Shown in pieces: positions 57,798 to 64,000 of a stretch of DNA of 64,000 nucleotides. Below the pieces are notes generated by a model. It ran no database searches, had not been told where the DNA came from, and saw nothing but the letters and a program-made list of their open reading frames with translations. Within the stretch, counting starts at the first letter, position 1. Every line of letters begins with the position of its first letter. Source of the stretch: Bacillus wiedmannii (GTDB lineage: Bacteria; Bacillota; Bacilli; Bacillales; Bacillaceae_G); NCBI RefSeq assembly GCF_001583695.1, contig NZ_LOBC01000039.1, positions 186,001-250,000 of the forward strand, in the 5' to 3' direction. The translations under genes and the position numbers were made by a program.

Positions 57798-57843
57798 GTG
57801 AAACTTTAATAAGTCCGAACCATTCAAGATTGAACGGGATAAA
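57798..57843. repeat. Internally deleted bcr1-like element
   Basis: GTGAAACTTTAAT at the left and CGGGATAAA at the right match both termini of the full element at 5598-5752, but only 24 bp lie between. A 46-bp terminal-only remnant. Confidence 0.5.
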
Positions 57844-57903
57844 ACTTCTTCGCTCTATATTCTAACAGCATAAATGAACTATGCTTCACAAAATTATTAC
57901 CAT

Positions 57904-57936
57904 AAAAAAAGAACCTACCAACACTGACAGGTTCTC
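57904..57936 (-). terminator. Terminator of the 76-aa gene
   Basis: GAACCT / AGGTTC stem then TTTTTTT on the minus strand. Confidence 0.7.
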
Positions 57937-57965
57937 CTTCAGTCTAACAGACATGAGCATATGTA

Positions 57966-58196
57966 TTATATAAGAGAATACATCCATACTTTCCATATAA
58001 TACATACAAGTACGATAACTACAAAATCAAAAAGATCTAATCTCGGGCCCTTTTTCATATTCATCTCTAGCCACATATGAATCCATTTTCTTTTTGTATA
58101 TTTTTGAATGTTTTTCTTTGCAAATCGATAAACGAGTACTTGCATAATAAAAAATCCGACTACGAAAATGAACAAGAAAATGAGAAAATCGACCAC
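57966..58196 (-). CDS. Small membrane protein
   Basis: 76 aa from GTG 58196, preferred because GGGAGGA is 5 nt upstream; the ATG at 58253 would overlap the next gene. A strong helix at about 3-22, a basic middle (YRFAKKNIQKYTKRKW) and a second helix at about 54-72. Unknown function; 11 nt downstream of the 98-aa gene and likely cotranscribed. Confidence 0.65.
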   Translation of the reverse strand: MVDFLIFLFIFVVGFFIMQVLVYRFAKKNIQKYTKRKWIHMWLEMNMKKGPRLDLFDFVVIVLVCIIWKVWMYSLI

Positions 58197-58207
58197 AAAA
58201 TTCCTCC

Positions 58208-58504
58208 CTATTTTTGCAGCGATTTTTCTACTATTTGATTTCTCAAAACCCACTCTTCAAATTGAGCACTTCCAAATTCCCAGCTAAGATCACGAGCATG
58301 TACAGAAAAAACGTAATGACCAGCATATTCGTCCATAAATCTACCTGTCTCAATCTCATCTTTCTGAAGACCATATGCTCCAAAATTAAAATACACATCC
58401 CACACGTCTTCATTCTTCCGCTTATAAGCAATCGATTCCATATCACATTCTGTTCCGAAATAATCAAGATGTAAATGTACGCTATCATCATATTCGTACT
58501 CCAT
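58208..58504 (-). CDS. Hypothetical cytoplasmic protein, 98 aa
   Basis: Acidic, aromatic-rich protein with no signal or helix (YEYDDSVHLHLDYFGTECDME, DVYFNFGAYGLQKDEI). GGGGTGAT precedes the ATG. Not recognised. First gene of a two-gene leftward unit, divergent from the ABC importer. Confidence 0.65.
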   Translation of the reverse strand: MEYEYDDSVHLHLDYFGTECDMESIAYKRKNEDVWDVYFNFGAYGLQKDEIETGRFMDEYAGHYVFSVHARDLSWEFGSAQFEEWVLRNQIVEKSLQK

Positions 58505-58624
58505 TTTATCACCCCTTATATTTGTACTTCTTTATCACCAAAAAAATTCCTGCTATCTACACTCACATATGGGCACTTACCTACATATCATGCTTGTAGA
58601 GTGACTTCTAGGAGGTGTCATATA

Positions 58625-59632
58625 GTGAAAAAATTTATAGCTGTTTTTTGCATCATGTTACTAGCTGTTTTCACATTTGCTGCTTGCAGTAGTAAAAAAG
58701 AAGGTACGAAAGAACAAACTCAAAACATTCGCATCGGCGAAGTTACCCATTCTCTCTTCTACGCCCCGTTATATGTCGGGATTGAAAAAGGATTTTTTAA
58801 AGATGAAGGATTAAATATTGACCTCCAAACAACAGCTGGCGGAGACAAAACGATGACCGCCCTATTATCTGGCGGAATTGATATTGCTCTCGTCGGTTCT
58901 GAAACGTCTATTTACGTTCATCAACAAGGAGCAAAAGACCCCGTCATTAACTTCGCACAACTTACACAAACAGATGGAACATTTTTAGTTTCGCGTAAAA
59001 AGTTAGACTCTTTTAATTGGAATGACGTAAAAGGTGTTACGTTTTTAGGACAACGTAAAGGCGGCATGCCGCAAATGGTTGGAGAATACGTTTTAAAGAA
59101 AAATGGCATTGATCCTCACAAAGATACGAACTTAATTCAAAATATCGAGTTTGCTAATATTGCAAATGCCTTCGCATCTGGTACAGGAGAATTTGTACAG
59201 CTCTTTGAACCGACTGCAAGTATACTTGAAAAAGAAGGAAAAGGTTATATCGTCGCATCTTTCGGAGCTGAATCTGGCACTGTTCCTTATACAACGTTTA
59301 TGGCAAAAGAAAGTTTCTTAAAGAAAGATAAGGCTGCTGCTGAAAAATTCACACGTGCGCTCTATAAAGCGCAACAATGGGTTGATACACATAGTCCAGA
59401 AGAGATTGCTGATGCTGTGTCTCCATTATTTAAAGACACTTCAAAAGACATTACAGTAAAAGTAATTGAACGGTATAAAAAGCAACATTCTTACGCGACA
59501 AATCCGCTATTAGATGCTGAAGAATGGAAACAGCTCCAAACGATTATGAAAGAAGCTGGCGAATTACAAAAAGAAGTTCCACATGAAGCGCTCGTCAATA
59601 CAAAAATTGCCGAAAGCGTTATTAAGAAATAG
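58625..59632 (+). CDS. ABC importer substrate-binding lipoprotein (NMT1/SsuA-like)
   Basis: 335 aa from GTG 58625 (AGGAGGTG 7 nt upstream). Lipoprotein signal with lipobox FAAC (Cys22). IRIGEVTHSLFYAPLYVGIEKGFFKDEGLNIDL is the PF09084-like binding-domain start used for sulfonates, nitrate, taurine or thiamine precursors. Organisation and lengths resemble B. subtilis ytlA-ytlC-ytlD. Ligand not deducible. First gene of a three-gene operon. Confidence 0.88.
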   Translation: MKKFIAVFCIMLLAVFTFAACSSKKEGTKEQTQNIRIGEVTHSLFYAPLYVGIEKGFFKDEGLNIDLQTTAGGDKTMTALLSGGIDIALVGSETSIYVHQQGAKDPVINFAQLTQTDGTFLVSRKKLDSFNWNDVKGVTFLGQRKGGMPQMVGEYVLKKNGIDPHKDTNLIQNIEFANIANAFASGTGEFVQLFEPTASILEKEGKGYIVASFGAESGTVPYTTFMAKESFLKKDKAAAEKFTRALYKAQQWVDTHSPEEIADAVSPLFKDTSKDITVKVIERYKKQHSYATNPLLDAEEWKQLQTIMKEAGELQKEVPHEALVNTKIAESVIKK

Positions 59633-59643
59633 AGGCGAAGTGT

Positions 59644-60408
59644 ATGAGTTTTTTACAAATACGTAACGTTTCTCACTGCTTTTTCGCAAAAGAGAATGCC
59701 AAACTGATTCTCGAAGATATGAGTTTACAAGTGGAAGAAGGCGAATTTATTTCTATACTCGGTCCAAGTGGTTGCGGCAAAACGACACTCCTCTCCATTA
59801 TTGCCGGGTTACTTGATCCTATTGAGGGCATCGTCTTTTTAGATGGTGAGCCTATTACAACGAAAACTTCATCTATGGGGTATATGTTGCAGCAAGATTA
59901 CTTGTTTCCTTGGAAAACAATTGAAGAAAATATTATGCTTGGACTTCACACCCGAAAAATTTACAATGAACAGACGAAAGAACATACTTTACACCTTTTA
60001 AAGCAAGTCGGTCTACATGATGTAGAAGAGCAATACCCTCGTGAACTGTCCGGTGGTATGCGTCAACGTGCCGCTCTCGTTCGAACGTTAGCGACCGATC
60101 CGAAAATTTTATTGCTAGATGAACCTTTTTCAGCTCTCGATTATCAAACGAAGTTGAAACTAGAAGATCTCGTTTTCAACTTACTACGCAAATATAAGAA
60201 AACGTCACTACTCGTAACACATGATATTGAAGAAGCCATTGCGATGAGTGATCGTATTTATTTACTGCAAGCAAACCCTGGAAAAATTGCAAAAACATTT
60301 ATCGTCCCTGAAAGCATTCGTTTCTTATCACCGTTAGAATCACGCCATCACCACGACTTCCCATCCCTCTTCCAAGATATATGGAAGGAGCTAGAGCGAC
60401 TTGGATAA
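59644..60408 (+). CDS. ABC importer ATPase (SsuB/TauB/YtlC-like)
   Basis: 254 aa. Walker [11 protein letters not shown] (about 38-47), Q-loop in [12 protein letters not shown], signature LSGGMRQR, Walker [13 protein letters not shown]. NitT/TauT class. 11 nt after the binding protein, overlapping the permease start by 8 nt. Confidence 0.92.
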   Translation: MSFLQIRNVSHCFFAKENAKLILEDMSLQVEEGEFISILGPSGCGKTTLLSIIAGLLDPIEGIVFLDGEPITTKTSSMGYMLQQDYLFPWKTIEENIMLGLHTRKIYNEQTKEHTLHLLKQVGLHDVEEQYPRELSGGMRQRAALVRTLATDPKILLLDEPFSALDYQTKLKLEDLVFNLLRKYKKTSLLVTHDIEEAIAMSDRIYLLQANPGKIAKTFIVPESIRFLSPLESRHHHDFPSLFQDIWKELERLG

Positions 60409-61207
60409 TATAAAGCAACTACATGAACAGTTTCAGAAAAAAGAACGCAAGCGCGCATGGTTAGCACGCTCACTGCAGCTTTTACTGCTCATTCTTTTCT
60501 TTTCACTATGGGAAATAGCTAGCAAAAAAGAGTGGATTGATCCTTTACTCTTTAGCTCTCCTTCAAGCATTTGGGATCTCTTCCTTAGTAAATGGATTGA
60601 CGGTTCGCTTTTGGTTCACATATGGACGACATTACTTGAAACAGGAGTAGGCTTCATTCTTGGAACAGTGCTCGGCGCTATTATCGCTACTTTTCTTTGG
60701 TGGATGCCACTTCTCGCTCGCGTGCTCGACCCCTATCTCGTCGTCCTAAACGCCATGCCAAAAGTAGCACTTGGACCTATTATCATTGTAATCTTCGGTC
60801 CAAATATTTCTTCGTCGATTGCAATGGGAGTAATCATTTCCATCATCATTACCATTCTCGTTATTTACAGCGCATTTCAAGAAGTCGATTCTAACTATAT
60901 AAAAGTGATGGACACATTTGGCGCCAATAAGTGGCAATGTTATAAGCAAGTCGTTCTCCCTGCATCCTTCCCAGCAATTATTTCCACGTTAAAAGTGAAC
61001 GTTGGTTTATCATGGGTCGGTGTTATATTCGGTGAACTTCTCGTCTCTAAACAAGGTCTTGGCTACTTAATTAGCTACGGATTCCAAGTATTTAATTTCA
61101 CGCTCGTCTTACTGAGCGTACTACTCACCTGCGTCCTCGCAACACTTATGTATGTGTTTGTTGAGGCATTTGAAAAACTTCTAATTGGAAAACGAAAAAG
61201 AAGCTGA
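60401..61207 (+). CDS. ABC importer permease (SsuC/TauC/YtlD-like)
   Basis: 268 aa with six helices. The EAA-type loop is [35 protein letters not shown] start at 60401 with AAGGAG 10 nt upstream, inside the ATPase gene. Its TGA stop lies in the stem of the following terminator. Confidence 0.9.
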   Translation: MDNIKQLHEQFQKKERKRAWLARSLQLLLLILFFSLWEIASKKEWIDPLLFSSPSSIWDLFLSKWIDGSLLVHIWTTLLETGVGFILGTVLGAIIATFLWWMPLLARVLDPYLVVLNAMPKVALGPIIIVIFGPNISSSIAMGVIISIIITILVIYSAFQEVDSNYIKVMDTFGANKWQCYKQVVLPASFPAIISTLKVNVGLSWVGVIFGELLVSKQGLGYLISYGFQVFNFTLVLLSVLLTCVLATLMYVFVEAFEKLLIGKRKRS

Positions 61208-61240
61208 CTTAGGGCGATAAACTATAGTCAGCTTCTTTCT
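61196..61240. terminator. Bidirectional terminator
   Basis: AAAGAAGCTGACT / AGTCAGCTTCTTT, 17-nt loop; includes the permease stop codon. Confidence 0.85.
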
Positions 61241-61468
61241 TTACCTTTTATCACACATCTTTGTTTCATTTGTAACGTTTCCATCTGCAACCGTAACTGT
61301 ATGGAAACAATCTTTCACACGTACTGTAACGACATTTTCTTTTCGATCTATTACATGATAATCATCATACTTTTTATTTAATGCACTACGAATTTGCTCT
61401 CCTTCAAAAATCGGAAAACCGTGAGACATTACCCAAATGAGACCAGCAACCGCAAGAATCGTTTTCAT
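61241..61468 (-). CDS. Small exported or membrane-anchored protein
   Basis: 75 aa from ATG 61468 (GGAGG 11 nt upstream; the ATG at 61477 would be only 2 nt away). The N-terminal helix MKTILAVAGLIWVMSHGFPIF is a signal or anchor; two Cys in DCFHTV and KMCDKR might pair outside the cell. Unknown function. Confidence 0.65.
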   Translation of the reverse strand: MKTILAVAGLIWVMSHGFPIFEGEQIRSALNKKYDDYHVIDRKENVVTVRVKDCFHTVTVADGNVTNETKMCDKR

Positions 61469-61623
61469 ACGTTTCATTACCTCCTTGAGAGTAAACTTAT
61501 AGTCCCTACAATATGCGCATTATAATTGTGTCTAATTTGTGACATTTTTATACTAATTCTCTTTTAAAGCTTCAGTTCCTTCTTCTTTTTTAAAAAAGAC
61601 AGAATTTTCAATTTTATAAACAT

Positions 61624-61660
61624 AAAAAAACGCAAAGAACTAAAATTCTTTACGTTTTAT
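61624..61660 (-). terminator. Terminator of the metallopeptidase-like gene
   Basis: ACGCAAAGAA / TTCTTTACGT, one mismatch, then TTTTTTT on the minus strand. Confidence 0.75.
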
Positions 61661-61682
61661 TGGCTAAAATATATACCTCTCA

Positions 61683-62795
61683 TTATTGTCCGCTTTGTTG
61701 TTCGATCGTTTTTGAGATATCATCTAATCCCGACAACACTTCCGCTCTCATTTTTACAAGCTCAGGGAACTGATAGAAGAACGCAATTTTTTTATACTTT
61801 AACTCCGATTCCCCTTTCACCTTTTTTGAATCTTGCAAAATAAATGCTGTAAACGTATCTGCAATATCTTCCGCTACATTTGTCGTTCCATACTGTGATA
61901 CAAAATCCTCATGCTTTTCTTTAAAAAATTCAATTTGAGTTTCTTCACTTTCTTCCACTTTCTTTTCTGTCCACTCCTGCTCAATGTCCTTCCAGAAAGA
62001 GTTATAAAATTGATTAATATAAGATTTTTCCTTCGCACATCCCTCTTGTAAGAAAAGAGTTTCACAGTTATTTCGGTACGTTGAAATATCTTTATCTTCT
62101 TCAAAATCCTTTACATACTTTTCATCTACTGGTATTTGCTTATGCCCGAGCGTCAACACGTGAGCCGTCTCATGAATTAATGTTTTCATCACTTCATCGA
62201 TATTTACTGCAGAATCAAGCGTATCTAAGCTTAGGATCCAATCTTTCGGATTCTCCATACTAGGCATAACGTGGGCAACAACACCGTCATAACCGTCCGT
62301 TATTAAATCAAATTCTGTTATATTCCCTCGATATTTAGCTGGAATGAGCGTACGGTACATATCCCATAAGTCTTCATGATAACCTCTATCTTGACGCTGT
62401 TGTAGCACCTCTTCTTTCGCTTCTTTATCTTCAGCGAATACTTTATTTAAACGTTTCCGTTCTATTTTTTCAAAATAAGGATCTACAATTTCATCACCAT
62501 CAATATAATAAGAGGCTAAAAAGAAATAATTTTCGTCATCCTCTTTTTTCTGCTCTGCCTCTTTCATATCCTCATTTTCATGCTCTTCTATATCATAATC
62601 TTCTACTGCTTCAAGCTCAGATAATCCATCTATTTTTTCATATACTTTTTGAAGTTTATTATCTCCTATTTCCACGCATTCTTCTTCTGTTTTACAAACT
62701 TCTTTTTCCTTCACACTCTTCATAGAACTATCGCATCCTGCTAGTAAACCAATTGCGACGATAAACCCTACTAACTTGCCATACAGTCTCTTCAT
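61683..62795 (-). CDS. Zinc-metallopeptidase-like lipoprotein
   Basis: 370 aa. Signal MKRLYGKLVGFIVAIGLLAGC with lipobox LAGC (Cys21). The zinc motif HETAH is at 208-212 (TLIHETAHVLTLG), and NVAEDIADTFTAF further on could give the third ligand. Residues 30-90 are very acidic. Extracellular, membrane-anchored. No known family name; substrates unknown. GGAGG site upstream. Confidence 0.8.
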   Translation of the reverse strand: MKRLYGKLVGFIVAIGLLAGCDSSMKSVKEKEVCKTEEECVEIGDNKLQKVYEKIDGLSELEAVEDYDIEEHENEDMKEAEQKKEDDENYFFLASYYIDGDEIVDPYFEKIERKRLNKVFAEDKEAKEEVLQQRQDRGYHEDLWDMYRTLIPAKYRGNITEFDLITDGYDGVVAHVMPSMENPKDWILSLDTLDSAVNIDEVMKTLIHETAHVLTLGHKQIPVDEKYVKDFEEDKDISTYRNNCETLFLQEGCAKEKSYINQFYNSFWKDIEQEWTEKKVEESEETQIEFFKEKHEDFVSQYGTTNVAEDIADTFTAFILQDSKKVKGESELKYKKIAFFYQFPELVKMRAEVLSGLDDISKTIEQQSGQ

Positions 62796-62888
62796 ATAAA
62801 CCTCCGTCGTTCCATTCTACAAAAATATCATAATCATTTTTTAACGAATATGCGATAATTAATTATAAAAATTGTAAGGAGGTTCCCC

Positions 62889-63560
62889 ATGATTCGAGCA
62901 GTCTTCTTCGACTTAGATGGAACACTTTTAGATCGGTGCCAATCTCTAGAACAATTTATTTATGATCAATATAATCGCTTTGCCTCTCATTTAATGAGCA
63001 TAGAAAAATTAGAGTATTGTTCTCGGTTTCTTGAACTCGATAATAATGGATATACGTGGAAAGATAAAGTATATGCTACTCTCCTTTCTGAATACAACAT
63101 TACCACTTTAACACCAGAGCAACTGCTGCACGACTACATTACAAATTTTCAACATCATTGTATTCCTTTCCAAAACATGCATGAATTACTTCAACGTTTA
63201 ACACAACAAAATATTAAAATTGGCATTATTACAAATGGCTTTACTGACTTTCAAATGAGCAATCTCCGCGCACTAAACATACATACGTATACAAATACAA
63301 TTCTCGTTTCCGAAGCGGAGGGAATAAAAAAACCACATCCTGAAATTTTCGAACGAGCTTTGCAAAAGCTAGACGTTAAGGCCGCAGAGTGTCTTTACGT
63401 TGGAGATCATCCAGAAAACGATGTGCTTGGTTCTGAACGAGTAGGAATTCTTGGTGTTTGGAAGAGAGATTCGTTTTGGGGTGACTTTGAACATTCACGC
63501 ACGGTGAACGATTTGTTGGAGGTGCTTTCGTTTTTAGAGGTAGAGATGAAAACAAAATAA
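62889..63560 (+). CDS. HAD-superfamily hydrolase
   Basis: 223 aa. FFDLDGTLLD gives nucleophile Asp8 and acid Asp10; ITNG (about 115-118) is motif II; KKPHPEIF and GDHPENDVLG are motifs III and IV. A helical cap lies between motifs I and II, as in the YjjG/phosphoglycolate-phosphatase group. AAGGAGG lies 6 nt before the ATG. Substrate unknown. Confidence 0.9.
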   Translation: MIRAVFFDLDGTLLDRCQSLEQFIYDQYNRFASHLMSIEKLEYCSRFLELDNNGYTWKDKVYATLLSEYNITTLTPEQLLHDYITNFQHHCIPFQNMHELLQRLTQQNIKIGIITNGFTDFQMSNLRALNIHTYTNTILVSEAEGIKKPHPEIFERALQKLDVKAAECLYVGDHPENDVLGSERVGILGVWKRDSFWGDFEHSRTVNDLLEVLSFLEVEMKTK

Positions 63561-63561
63561 T

Positions 63562-63612
63562 AGTTAATAAATTATATCAGCGATTTTTGCAATATATTGA
63601 CTTACCGACAAA
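63562..63612 (+). repeat. Phased TATATC repeat, copy E (2 units)
   Basis: TATATC at 63573 and TATATT at 63593, 20 bp apart, then GACTTACCGACAAAAAGTGACA, the same tail as at 21998-22025. It borders the next terminator. Confidence 0.75.
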
Positions 63613-63623
63613 AAGTGACAACA

Positions 63624-63659
63624 AAAAGAGGAGGTCGCTACTCTAGCGCCTCCTCTTCC
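63624..63659 (-). terminator. Terminator of the DUF3267 gene
   Basis: GAGGAGG-CGCTA / TAGCG-CCTCCTC with one bulge; TTTTTG on the minus strand. Confidence 0.88.
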
Positions 63660-63660
63660 T

Positions 63661-64000
63661 TTATGATTCATATACTGTAAACTGCGGTTTACTCGGATGA
63701 TCCTTAACTAGCGCATCATCTGGAAACTTTGAAACTTTTTGATATAAGGCAATGTCACCGATACAACTCGCTGTTAGTAAAATTCCTAAAAATGAGAGTG
63801 GCTCCAGATTCATAACTAATCCCAATACAATTGGCAAAATTCCAGTCGGTAAAAACGGTAACATTAACACTTTCTTCATTTGCTTTACTGTAATTTCTTT
63901 TTTAGAATGAGCGTATGCTACACCTAATTTCCAATTGACGCCCCATGTTAGTTCACTCCACGGAACACCTCCGATATAACGAAATCCAATTAAATGTATT
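63661..64000 (-). CDS. DUF3267 membrane protein, 5' end cut by window edge
   Basis: The frame stays open from the stop at 63661 to the end of the window (113 codons), so the ATG at 63879 is internal. The visible part starts IHLIGFRYIGGVPW, then VAYAHSKKEITVKQMKKVLMLPFLPTG and two helices. This fits DUF3267, a site-2-protease-like family; the HExxH half-motif would lie exactly at the cut. Confidence 0.7.
   Translation of the reverse strand, partial: IHLIGFRYIGGVPWSELTWGVNWKLGVAYAHSKKEITVKQMKKVLMLPFLPTGILPIVLGLVMNLEPLSFLGILLTASCIGDIALYQKVSKFPDDALVKDHPSKPQFTVYES

Noticed and set aside
57966-58253. Longer 95-aa version of the small membrane protein
   Set aside because: It would overlap the upstream 98-aa gene by 46 nt and has no ribosome site, whereas the internal GTG at 58196 does.

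Overview
The window is a low-GC Firmicute chromosome segment, almost certainly from the Bacillus cereus group. The signs are B. subtilis-type neighbours (leuS, ytqA/ytqB, ytpA/ytpB, ytoA, khtTU, metK, pckA, ytlACD-like), strong AGGAGG ribosome sites with frequent GTG/TTG starts, Bcl-type exosporium collagen-like proteins, a GerH/GerI germinant receptor with a Gln/Asn/Ser-rich head, and a 155-bp element whose size and flanking 5-bp duplication match the B. cereus repeat bcr1. No tRNA, rRNA, CRISPR array, insertion sequence or prophage was seen. It is mostly ordinary core chromosome with spore-related patches.

Layout. (1) 0.3-5.5 kb: molybdenum cofactor genes moeA-mobB-moaE-moaD, divergent moaC, and moaA-moeB; the remaining steps (moaB, mobA) lie 35 kb away at 40-41 kb. 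(2) 5.5-17.5 kb: spore-surface and germination genes: bcr1, a 954-aa collagen-like exosporium protein, two small GerPF-like proteins, a rhodanese, a MetX-like hydrolase, the gerHABC operon, a MazG-like protein and a His/Gly-rich repeat protein. (3) 17.7-24.4 kb: leuS with a T-box and an unusually long leader, a YttB-like transporter, the KhtTU K+/H+ antiporter preceded by an integrase-like protein with a degraded active site. (4) 24.7-28.9 kb: a BceAB-type ABC transporter and a DUF418 protein, each with a BceR-type operator although no two-component pair is nearby. (5) 28.8-35.5 kb: ytzC, the tRNA-modification pair ytqA-ytqB, an ABC/racemase/TPR operon and a PepSY membrane protein. (6) 35.5-41.3 kb: ytpB, ytpA, ytoA, a PAP2 phosphatase, a glycosyltransferase, then mobA-moaB. 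(7) 41.4-48.6 kb: three tiny genes, metK with a SAM-I riboswitch, pckA with a CcpN-like operator, and small membrane or Fe-S genes. (8) 48.7-57.7 kb: a second collagen-like protein, two tandem membrane histidine kinases (one without its phospho-acceptor His), a large catalase with an alpha/beta hydrolase, and an LTA-synthase-like enzyme. (9) 57.9-64 kb: small genes, a NitT/TauT-type ABC importer, a zinc-metallopeptidase-like lipoprotein, a HAD hydrolase and a cut-off DUF3267 gene.

Observations most worth following: the His-to-Tyr histidine kinase overlapping its intact paralogue; the two matching BceR-type operators; a 20-21-bp phased TATATC repeat found five times, always on the same side of a terminator hairpin; the catalytically altered integrase in front of khtTU; and the extra structured 150 nt in front of the leuS T-box. 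All calls come from reading the sequence and remembered family knowledge; no database search was possible.
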